From: Acidimicrobiaceae bacterium
GTDB lineage: Bacteria > Actinomycetota > Acidimicrobiia > Acidimicrobiales > Microtrichaceae
Direction: 5' to 3'
DNA length: 10,403 nucleotides
NCBI GenBank assembly: GCA_003514205.1
Contig: DORQ01000311.1
Coordinates: 1,831 to 12,233, forward strand
Shown: in pieces, positions 1-6,406 of the stretch
Layout of the letters: each line of letters starts with the position of its first letter
Numbering within the stretch: position 1 is the stretch's first letter
Notes under the pieces: model-generated
Told to the model about the DNA's origin: nothing
The model's database searches: none
What the model saw: the letters and a program-made list of their open reading frames with translations, nothing else
Position numbers and translations under genes: made by a program

Positions 1-1046
<1,046 letters not shown>

Positions 1047-1054
1047 CAAGAGCG

Positions 1055-1093
1055 CTACAGTCTTCTGACGGCTCGTCAGACGAGACGCTGTAG
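1055..1093 (+). promoter_or_regulatory. Strong stem-loop between the FtsB-like and aldehyde dehydrogenase genes
   Basis: The whole left arm, 16 bases at 1055-1070, can pair with 1074-1093 across a 3-nt loop (1071-1073). The paired blocks are CTACAG/CTGTAG, TCT/AGA and TCTGACG/CGTCAGA, separated by two CG bulges on the right arm. It starts 9 nt after the upstream stop and ends 7 nt before the dehydrogenase Shine-Dalgarno (AAAGGGGA, 1101-1108). No U-tract follows, so it is not a classical intrinsic terminator. It could be a U-less actinobacterial-type terminator, a leader structure of the dehydrogenase mRNA, or a dyad operator. TACAGT at 1056-1061 fits a -10 (TANNNT) box but no clear -35 is seen. 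The structure is directly visible; its role is inferred. Confidence 0.6.
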
Positions 1094-1114
1094 GGACAAC
1101 AAAGGGGAATCGCC

Positions 1115-2578
1115 ATGGCCGAGGTGCCAAGTTTCGACAAGCTGTTTATCGGTGGATCATGGGTTGCGCCCGCCACCTCGGCAACTATTGAAGTCACAAA
1201 CCCGGCAACCAAGCAGGTCATCGCGACTGTTCCGGACGGCAGCCCAGCGGATATGGACGCAGCGATCGCTGCCGCCCGCGAGGCGTTCGATAACGGGCCG
1301 TGGTCGTCGATGCCGGCCGCTGAGCGCGCTGATGCAATGCAGCGACTCCTCGACCTGATCTTCGCCAACTCGAACGACTTGGCTGAGGTAATCACGGCCG
1401 AAATGGGCAGCCCGCTGCTGTTCAGCCACCTAGCGCAGGTGGGAGCATCTGCCATGGTGCTGGACTACTTCGTGAATCTCACCAGGACCTATCCGTTCGA
1501 GGAGGTTCGCGCTGGAATGATGGGCCCAGCCTTGGTCCGCAAGGAAGGCGTTGGCGTTTGCGCGGGGATCATCCCTTGGAATGTTCCCTTGTTCATCTCC
1601 ATGCTCAAACTTGGCCCTGCGCTCGCGTCTGGGTCGACCATGGTGTTGAAACCAGCTCCAGAGTCGCCACTCGATGCACTGATGCTTGCCCAGTATGTCG
1701 AGCAAGCTGGCATCCCAGCTGGCGTGGTCAATGTTGTACCGGGCGGGCGAGAAGCTGGAGAGCATCTGGTGACTGCCGCCGGAGTAGACAAGGTGAGCTT
1801 CACCGGCTCCACTGCCGCGGGGCGCCGAATTGGCGCACTCTGTGGCGAGCGACTTCGCCGCTGCACCCTGGAACTGGGCGGGAAGTCGGCAGCGATCATC
1901 ATGGAAGATGCCGAGATCGACTCCACCGTTGCGGGGCTCCTTCCCTACGCAATGATGAACAACGGACAAGCCTGCGTTGCTCAAACGCGAATCCTCGTTC
2001 CCCAGTCTCGATATAGCGAGATGGTGGAGGCACTTACCGAGGCGACGAAGGCAATGAAGGTCGGCGATCCAATGGATATGGAAACCGAGGTCGGCCCGCT
2101 TGTCGCTGAGCGTCAGCGTGAACGCGTGGAAGGCTACATAGCGAAGGGGTTGGCCGAGGGAGCCAGAATCACCACCGGCGGCGGCCGTCCCGACCTGGAC
2201 GGGTTCTATGTCGACCCAACTGTCTTTGCTGATGTCGACAACTCCATGACGATTGCCCAGGAGGAAATCTTCGGCCCAGTGATCTCGGTGATCCCATTCT
2301 CCGACACCGCCGACGCGATTCGAATCGCCAACGACAGCGACTACGGTCTCTGCGGTTCGGTGTGGACCTCCGATGTAGATGCCGGTGTCGACGTGGCACG
2401 AGGAGTTCGGACCGGCACCTACACCGTGAACGGCTTTGCCATGGAGTGGAGTGCTCCCTTCGGCGGGTACAAGAACTCTGGCGTCGGTCGAGAGCTTGGA
2501 CCTGAAGGACTCGGCGCCTACCTCGAGGACAAGACCATCAACCTACCTGCCGGATTTGAACCGACGCTTAGGTACTAA
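1115..2578 (+). CDS. NAD(P)-dependent aldehyde dehydrogenase (ALDH superfamily)
   Basis: A 487-residue, full-length cytosolic aldehyde dehydrogenase that oxidises an aldehyde to its carboxylic acid. The active site is complete: oxyanion-hole Asn156 in PWNVP, cofactor-binding Lys179 in LKPAPESP, the Rossmann turn FTGSTAAGR at 229-237, general base Glu253 in LELGGK, nucleophile Cys287 in NNGQACVAQTR, and Glu384 in EEIFGPV. The NGQACVAQTR context resembles mycobacterial AldA-like enzymes, but the aldehyde substrate cannot be told from sequence. The ATG start has a good Shine-Dalgarno (AAAGGGGA) 6 nt upstream. It follows a strong stem-loop and precedes a MocA-type nucleotidyltransferase by 87 nt. 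It interrupts the usual enolase-FtsB-DUF501-Ppx order, so it probably belongs to an inserted unit. Family call certain, substrate unknown. Confidence 0.96.
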   Translation: MAEVPSFDKLFIGGSWVAPATSATIEVTNPATKQVIATVPDGSPADMDAAIAAAREAFDNGPWSSMPAAERADAMQRLLDLIFANSNDLAEVITAEMGSPLLFSHLAQVGASAMVLDYFVNLTRTYPFEEVRAGMMGPALVRKEGVGVCAGIIPWNVPLFISMLKLGPALASGSTMVLKPAPESPLDALMLAQYVEQAGIPAGVVNVVPGGREAGEHLVTAAGVDKVSFTGSTAAGRRIGALCGERLRRCTLELGGKSAAIIMEDAEIDSTVAGLLPYAMMNNGQACVAQTRILVPQSRYSEMVEALTEATKAMKVGDPMDMETEVGPLVAERQRERVEGYIAKGLAEGARITTGGGRPDLDGFYVDPTVFADVDNSMTIAQEEIFGPVISVIPFSDTADAIRIANDSDYGLCGSVWTSDVDAGVDVARGVRTGTYTVNGFAMEWSAPFGGYKNSGVGRELGPEGLGAYLEDKTINLPAGFEPTLRY

Positions 2579-2592
2579 GAGGCAGTCCCGCG

Positions 2593-2615
2593 CCGTGGTT
2601 GGCAGTTCTCCACGG
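2593..2615 (+). other. Weak inverted repeat after the aldehyde dehydrogenase gene
   Basis: CCGTGG (2593-2598) and CCACGG (2610-2615) form a perfect 6-bp stem around an 11-nt loop in the 87-nt gap between the aldehyde dehydrogenase stop and the nucleotidyltransferase start. There is no U-tract. It may attenuate transcription into the next gene or be chance in GC-rich DNA. Nothing else gene-like is seen in the gap. Confidence 0.25.
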
Positions 2616-2665
2616 AGTCCATCAGGCGCTGATTGGAGTTGGGCGGAAGGGGACGGTGAACAACG

Positions 2666-3232
2666 TTGACGCTTGCAGCTGTAATGCTTGGCGGTGGAGG
2701 TGGGCGCAGGTTTGGTGGGCCCACCCACAAACTGCTGGCTGCAACATCAAGCGGCTCTGTTATCGAGCGAGCCCTGGCTCCGCTCTCCGAGCTGGTCGGC
2801 GCCGTGTTCGCCGAGGTGATTGTTGTCGCTGGGGCTCAAGACCTCAGCGACGTGACCCCGCGCTGGTGCCGAGTTGTTCACAACGCTGATTGGGAACGGG
2901 GGCTTGCAACCTCATTGCGAGTTGGCATCGACCTCGCGTCAGACGGAGGCCACGAGGCCGTTGTTGTCGGCCTCTGCGACATGATTGGTGTACCGGCGCT
3001 GACCTGGCAGCAGGTGGCCCAAGCCGATTCTGACCTAGCAATTGCCTCCTACCCGGATGGTCGTTCCGCGCCGCCAGTTCGCTTGGGTGCTTCAGTGTGG
3101 GGTGAGCTGCCGACAGATGGCGATTACGGCGCTCGGCTGTTGATTGATAGATTTCCCTCACGTGCGCTTCGAGTGTCAGTTTCGGGAAGCGCCGATGATA
3201 TTGACACATTGGCCGACCTCCAGGAGTGGTGA
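2666..3232 (+). CDS. MobA/MocA-like nucleotidyltransferase (NTP transferase domain)
   Basis: A 188-residue protein with a single MobA-like NTP-transferase fold, closest in motif pattern to MocA, the CTP:molybdopterin cytidylyltransferase. Visible motifs, in order: the nucleotide-binding loop LGGGGGRRFGGPTHK (Gly9-Lys22), NADWERG with SL (73-83, the MocA-type N..W..G..SL), the metal-binding Asp105 in LCDM, GDYGAR at 152-157, and DIDTLADL near the C-terminus. The start is TTG at 2666. An in-frame TGA lies just upstream, and the next start, ATG 2684, would cut off the first beta strand of the loop. GAAGGGGA lies about 12 nt before the TTG. No molybdenum-enzyme gene is present in the window, so the nucleotide and acceptor are open; other MobA-like proteins act on sugar or polyol phosphates. 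The stop overlaps the next ATG by one base (TGATG). Fold call strong, substrate unknown. Confidence 0.87.
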   Translation: MTLAAVMLGGGGGRRFGGPTHKLLAATSSGSVIERALAPLSELVGAVFAEVIVVAGAQDLSDVTPRWCRVVHNADWERGLATSLRVGIDLASDGGHEAVVVGLCDMIGVPALTWQQVAQADSDLAIASYPDGRSAPPVRLGASVWGELPTDGDYGARLLIDRFPSRALRVSVSGSADDIDTLADLQEW

Positions 3233-3456
3233 TGGCAATCACGAGCGAAGTTCCCCACGAGTCAGCCGACCCCGCATCGCTGGCCGACGGTGCGTTGCGC
3301 GTCGCCCCCACTGTGTCATCGTTGCCGGATCACGTCGCTGACGACCTCCTTGATGCTGGTGTGACGCCGGCGTTCCGAAGGTTCTTGCCACTCTTCCTTG
3401 CTGCGATTGGCCTGGCTGTTATCGCTGCTGGCCTGTATCGCTTCCGGCGTACGTAG
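3232..3456 (+). CDS. Small tail-anchored membrane protein of unknown function
   Basis: I do not recognise this 74-residue protein. The first 48 residues are hydrophilic and acidic (about 30 of them Ala/Ser/Pro/Asp/Glu-rich), followed by one hydrophobic helix at about residues 51-68 (FLPLFLAAIGLAVIAAGL) and a short basic tail (YRFRRT). This layout suggests a C-terminally anchored protein with its soluble part probably cytoplasmic. The chosen ATG overlaps the nucleotidyltransferase stop by one base and has AGGAG 5 nt upstream. In-frame GTG codons at 3226 and 3229 are less likely because they would overlap that site. The stop is directly followed by the DUF501 start (TAG-TTG-ATG). Tight coupling on both sides supports a real gene. 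A function with the aldehyde dehydrogenase or nucleotidyltransferase is only inferred from position. Confidence 0.7.
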   Translation: MAITSEVPHESADPASLADGALRVAPTVSSLPDHVADDLLDAGVTPAFRRFLPLFLAAIGLAVIAAGLYRFRRT

Positions 3457-3459
3457 TTG

Positions 3460-3945
3460 ATGGACGAGATTCCTTCGCCCGAGGACGAGCACTACACGAG
3501 TACGTGTTTGGGAAGGGCTCCGCGTTGCGAGTATTGGGTCGCTGCGCGTAACGCTGGAGGTCAGCCGACGGTGATTCGCAATTCGCCGTTTCTCACCGAC
3601 GGCACGCCAATGCCGACCATGTACTGGCTCGTCGACCCGCAACTGAATCGCAGAATCGGGACGATCGAGGCCCAAGGCGGCGTGAATCGCTCTGAGTCCG
3701 AGATCGGGTTGGATGTCTTGGCGGCAGTCCATGATCGCTATCGAGACGCCCGTGATGCTCAGATACCTGATGGATACCTCGGGCCACGTCCCTCCGGTGG
3801 AGTGGGTGGAACTCGGATCGGGGTGAAGTGTTTGCACACGCACTACGCATGGTTTCTGGCCGGTGGCGATGATCCAGTTGGGCAATGGGTTGAGCATGAG
3901 CTCAAGCAATTCGATGGCGTGCGTCTGGGGGGTACCCATGGGTAG
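3460..3945 (+). CDS. DUF501 family protein
   Basis: A 161-residue cytoplasmic protein of the DUF501 family, whose function is not established. Family features visible: Cys16-Leu-Gly-Arg-Ala-Pro near the N-terminus, the TPMPTMYWLVDP block at 49-60 with the following IGTIEAQGG, and the highly conserved GVKCLHTHYAWFLAGG at 121-136 followed by DPVGQWV. The Cys and His pair in KCLHTHYA (Cys124, His126, His128) could bind metal or act catalytically, but this is unproven. The start is taken as ATG 3460; an adjacent TTG at 3457, immediately after the upstream stop, is a possible alternative adding one residue. There is no clear Shine-Dalgarno, so translation may depend on reinitiation from the upstream gene. 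Its end overlaps the Ppx gene by 8 nt. The DUF501-Ppx adjacency is typical of actinobacteria (Rv1025-Rv1026, from memory). Confidence 0.93.
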   Translation: MDEIPSPEDEHYTSTCLGRAPRCEYWVAARNAGGQPTVIRNSPFLTDGTPMPTMYWLVDPQLNRRIGTIEAQGGVNRSESEIGLDVLAAVHDRYRDARDAQIPDGYLGPRPSGGVGGTRIGVKCLHTHYAWFLAGGDDPVGQWVEHELKQFDGVRLGGTHG

Positions 3946-4864
3946 CCCGATCTCGGCGGCAATTGATTGTGGGACCAACTCGGTTCGCCTCATCATCGGC
4001 GACGAGTCAGATGTTGTGGTGCGAGACATGAGGATCACCCGGTTAGGCCGTGGCGTGGATGCGACCGGTGAGCTCGCGCCGGCAGCGATTGAAGGAACGC
4101 TCGCCGTGCTGAGAGAGTACCGAGAGCTCTGTGACCACCACGGTGTTTCGCACCTGCGCGTCACTGCGACCTCAGCTGCGAGAGATGCCCGGAATCGCGA
4201 GGCGTTCTTTCTGCCGGCCTTCGAGATACTCGGCGTGGAGCCGGAGTTGTTGTCAGGCGAGGAGGAGGCTGAACTGAGCTTCCTAGGAGCGACCGCCGAG
4301 CTGGATCCTGCCCTTGGCCCGTTCCTCGTCGTCGATATCGGTGGCGGTTCAACCGAATTCTCCTTCGGCACTGAGCGATTCCAGCGGGGAGTCTCCATCG
4401 ACGTTGGTTGTGTTCGGATGACTGAGCGGTTCCTACTGCACGATCCGCCGCTGCCTGAAGAGCTCTCGAATTGCTTGGGGGTATTGGATCAACACCTTGA
4501 GGACGTGGTGCGGGCCATTCCTGAAATCGCTGAGGTGAAGACGCTGGTGGGGGTGGCAGGAACGTTCGTGACAGTGGCTGCCGTGGAACTTGGACTCGTG
4601 GCATATGAACGATCTGCAACTCATCACTTCGAACTGACCAAGGCTGCGGCAGAGGACGTGTTCCGAACCCTGGCCTCAGAGTCGATCGCCGATCGCGTTC
4701 ACAATCCAGGGTTGTCGGCCGATCGTGCTGACGTCATCGTCGGCGGCTGCTGCATACTCGTCGCCGTCCTGCGCCATCTTGGAGTGGCGGGTTGTCTGGT
4801 CAGCGAAAGCGACATCTTGGATGGGCTGCTGGCATCTGTCGTGAGCGGAGCGAGCACCCCCTGA
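3938..4864 (+). CDS. ppx: Ppx/GppA family exopolyphosphatase / pppGpp phosphohydrolase
   Basis: A 308-residue actin-fold phosphatase that removes terminal phosphate from polyphosphate and/or pppGpp, linking it to phosphate storage and stringent-response signalling. The two phosphate loops are clear: AAIDCGTNSVRLII at 7-20 and FLVVDIGGGSTEFSF at 129-143. Between them lie VTATSAARDARNREAF (75-90) and the catalytic-glutamate segment LSGEEEAELSF (105-115). A conserved GLSADRADVIVGG follows at 258-270. The protein ends after the two ASKHA domains and lacks the C-terminal HD-like domain of E. coli Ppx, so it is the short form typical of actinobacteria (Ppx2/Rv1026-like by synteny). ATG 3938 is chosen because AAIDCGTN normally begins within about 10 residues of the start. 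A G-rich run lies just upstream. The stop overlaps the next ATG (TGATG). Polyphosphate versus pppGpp preference cannot be read from sequence. Confidence 0.94.
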   Translation: MGSPISAAIDCGTNSVRLIIGDESDVVVRDMRITRLGRGVDATGELAPAAIEGTLAVLREYRELCDHHGVSHLRVTATSAARDARNREAFFLPAFEILGVEPELLSGEEEAELSFLGATAELDPALGPFLVVDIGGGSTEFSFGTERFQRGVSIDVGCVRMTERFLLHDPPLPEELSNCLGVLDQHLEDVVRAIPEIAEVKTLVGVAGTFVTVAAVELGLVAYERSATHHFELTKAAAEDVFRTLASESIADRVHNPGLSADRADVIVGGCCILVAVLRHLGVAGCLVSESDILDGLLASVVSGASTP

Positions 4865-5508
4865 TGTGGTCCCGTCGGAACAACGAGCGAGGCCAGCATC
4901 CGGCAGCTACGCCCTCGGCAACCACGTTGATTGGTCGCCGGCTCGTTCTTCGCCCACTTGGTCACAGCGACTTTGTTGCCTGGAGTGGGGTTCGACAACG
5001 CAATGAGGAATGGCTGTCGGTGTGGGAGCCGATGCGGGTTCCGGGATCGCTGAGCAGCGTTGTCGACCCTGCTGTGTTCGCGTCGCGGTGCGAGGCGCGG
5101 GCGCGGGAAGCGCAGATGGGCACCGGATTCGGGTTTGGTCTCTTTCACGGTGGCTATCTCGCTGGCGAGATCAACATCAGCTCAGTTCACCGTGGCCCGT
5201 TTCAGAGTGCATATGTGGGCTACTGGATTGATGAGGCTCAGGCCGGCCTGGGATTGATGCCTGAGGCGGTAGTGCTCATCCTGCGGTATGCATTCGAGCA
5301 GTTGCGGCTTCATCGCATCCAGATAGCCATCATTCCCCGAAACGCGCCCTCGCTGCGTGTGGTGGAGAAACTTGGCCTCCGCAATGAAGGCACGGCACTT
5401 CGCTACTTGGAGATCAACGGGGTCTGGGAGGACCACACCCGCTTCGCCATGACAACGGAAGAGTGGGAGGAACGAGGCGAGCAATTGCTTCGAGAATGGG
5501 TCTTCTAG
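4864..5508 (+). CDS. GNAT N-acetyltransferase, RimJ/RimL-like
   Basis: A 214-residue acetyl-CoA-dependent N-acetyltransferase of the GNAT fold. It starts with the RimJ/RimL-type entry LIGRRLVLRPLGHSDF (22-37) and has the beta-bulge segment YVGYWID (117-123). The acetyl-CoA loop is QAGLGLMPEA (126-135), matching the Q/RxxGxG/A pattern. Next come LRLHRIQIAIIPRNAPSLRV, with the conserved Asn160 and Ser163, and KLGLRNEGTALRYLEING before the end (169-186). RimJ/RimL members acetylate ribosomal protein N-termini, but many relatives act on other proteins or small molecules, so the target is open. ATG 4864 overlaps the Ppx stop by one base. A longer TTG start at 4792 would run 73 nt into ppx and precede the domain with unrelated sequence. 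Last gene of the + strand series, convergent with the crotonase gene 85 nt away. Confidence 0.9.
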   Translation: MWSRRNNERGQHPAATPSATTLIGRRLVLRPLGHSDFVAWSGVRQRNEEWLSVWEPMRVPGSLSSVVDPAVFASRCEARAREAQMGTGFGFGLFHGGYLAGEINISSVHRGPFQSAYVGYWIDEAQAGLGLMPEAVVLILRYAFEQLRLHRIQIAIIPRNAPSLRVVEKLGLRNEGTALRYLEINGVWEDHTRFAMTTEEWEERGEQLLREWVF

Positions 5509-5539
5509 TGTGTCGAAGTACTTCAGCTCTGTTGCTGAT

Positions 5540-5577
5540 CCTGTCTGAGGGGTTCGAAGACTACTGATCTCAGCAGG
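5540..5577. terminator. Possible bidirectional terminator hairpin between convergent genes
   Basis: CCTGTCTGAG (5540-5549) pairs with CTCAGCAGG (5569-5577), giving 9 base pairs with one bulged T around a 19-nt loop. It lies midway in the 85-nt gap between the convergent acetyltransferase and crotonase stops, where a shared terminator is expected. No T-tract is present on either side, so efficiency is doubtful and the assignment is mainly positional. Confidence 0.4.
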
Positions 5578-5593
5578 TCTCAGGACGGTGAAC

Positions 5594-6349
5594 TCACCCT
5601 CGGGAGGACACCTTCGCAGCGAGCGCCGCCAGCCGTTCAACAAACTCGGGTCGCTGGATTGACTCGACCTGTGGGCCCAGCTCGGCAGTGACAGCCTCTG
5701 CGTGGGTAGCCATGGTGGCCGTGGATTGGAGCGTTTGCTTGGTCCTGAGGAGCAGTTCTCGTGGTGCCGAAGCGGCGCGGGAACCGAGCTCAGCGCAGCG
5801 CGGGAGGAGGGCATGCTCCTCAACACATTCAAGGAGCAGGCCGGCCGCTGCTGCTTGTTCGCCATCCAGGATCTGGCCGAACAACAACATGGAGGCTGCG
5901 CGTTGCGGACCCAGGATGCGGTTCAGCATCCAGGTATGGCCACCACCAGGATGGATGCCGAGGTCGAGGAAGCGACAATCGAACCGAGAGTTCGGAGTTC
6001 CGACTCTCACATCGCAGGCCAGCGCGAGGTTCATCCCCGCCCCAACTGCTGCACCGTTGACCGCAGCGATCGTGGGGAGACGACAGGAGGCGACGGCGAG
6101 AAAGCCCGAATAGATCTCGCGCAGGCCCTCGGCTTGGGAAGCCCCCAACTGGCTGAGATCCGCGCCAGCACAGAACGCCTTGCCGGAACCGGTCACGATG
6201 AGTGCGGAGACATCCTCGCGAGCCTCTACCTCTGCAACGGCCTCCACCATCTCGGCGCACATGGCGAGATTCAATGCGTTTCTACGATCTGGGTCTCGAA
6301 GTATCAGCGTTGCAACACCGTGGTCGATCTCGAGTGAGGTGAATTGCAC
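5594..6349 (-). CDS. Crotonase-fold enoyl-CoA hydratase/isomerase family protein
   Basis: A 251-residue acyl-CoA-binding crotonase-fold protein. Fold markers: DPDRRNALN (19-27), the oxyanion-hole segments FCAGADLS (59-66) and AAVNGAAVGAGMNLALACD (95-113), then FLDLGIHPGGGHTWML (127-142). Aligned to rat enoyl-CoA hydratase, catalytic Glu144 is replaced by Phe127 and Glu164 by Ser153. Classical crotonyl-CoA hydration is therefore unlikely. An isomerase, thioesterase, hydrolase or other CoA-thioester role is more plausible. Asp129 or the His residues flanking PGGG (133, 138) are candidate catalytic groups. The start is GTG 6349, with AAGGG 8 nt upstream on the - strand. It is a single gene, divergent from the glycosyltransferase (57-nt gap), so context gives no substrate. 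Fold call very strong; reaction unknown. Confidence 0.92.
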   Translation of the reverse strand: MQFTSLEIDHGVATLILRDPDRRNALNLAMCAEMVEAVAEVEAREDVSALIVTGSGKAFCAGADLSQLGASQAEGLREIYSGFLAVASCRLPTIAAVNGAAVGAGMNLALACDVRVGTPNSRFDCRFLDLGIHPGGGHTWMLNRILGPQRAASMLLFGQILDGEQAAAAGLLLECVEEHALLPRCAELGSRAASAPRELLLRTKQTLQSTATMATHAEAVTAELGPQVESIQRPEFVERLAALAAKVSSRG

Positions 6350-6406
6350 GAGCGTTGCCCTTCGATAAGTGGAGGCCGCAGGACGCGGCGCGGATAGCGT
6401 ACAACC
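6350..6406. promoter_or_regulatory. Divergent promoter region, crotonase / glycosyltransferase
   Basis: This 57-nt gap must serve both flanking genes. On the + strand TAGCGT (6395-6400) fits an actinobacterial -10 (TANNNT) and lies 6 nt before the glycosyltransferase GTG, with no Shine-Dalgarno. That predicts a transcript starting at or near the start codon (leaderless). On the - strand TACGCT (6402 down to 6397) overlaps the same bases and could be the crotonase -10, giving a leader of about 40 nt that contains its AAGGG site. A small dyad GCCGC-AGGAC-GCGGC (6375-6389) sits between the two. If both boxes are used, the two promoters would compete. This is inference from consensus matching only. 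Confidence 0.4.

Noticed and set aside
3863..3937. Upstream start for the Ppx phosphatase
   Set aside because: It would overlap DUF501 by 83 nt and place 25 extra residues before the first phosphate loop, which normally lies near the N-terminus.
3316..4398. Long open frame of 360 codons on the - strand
   Set aside because: It lies antisense to the DUF501 and Ppx genes, which have strong family motifs. Its translation is Ser/Arg/Pro-rich with no recognisable domain, as expected for a shadow frame in GC-rich DNA.
4792..4863. Upstream TTG start for the acetyltransferase
   Set aside because: It overlaps the end of ppx by 73 nt, and the ATG at 4864 gives the usual TGATG coupling.
5515..5524. Perfect 10-bp palindrome GAAGTACTTC just after the acetyltransferase stop
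   Set aside because: It is short, has no loop and no T-tract, and lies downstream of both convergent genes, so neither a terminator nor an operator role is well supported.
5702..6337. Open frame of 211 codons on the + strand
   Set aside because: It is antisense to the crotonase gene and shows no motif; the crotonase frame has unambiguous family sequence.
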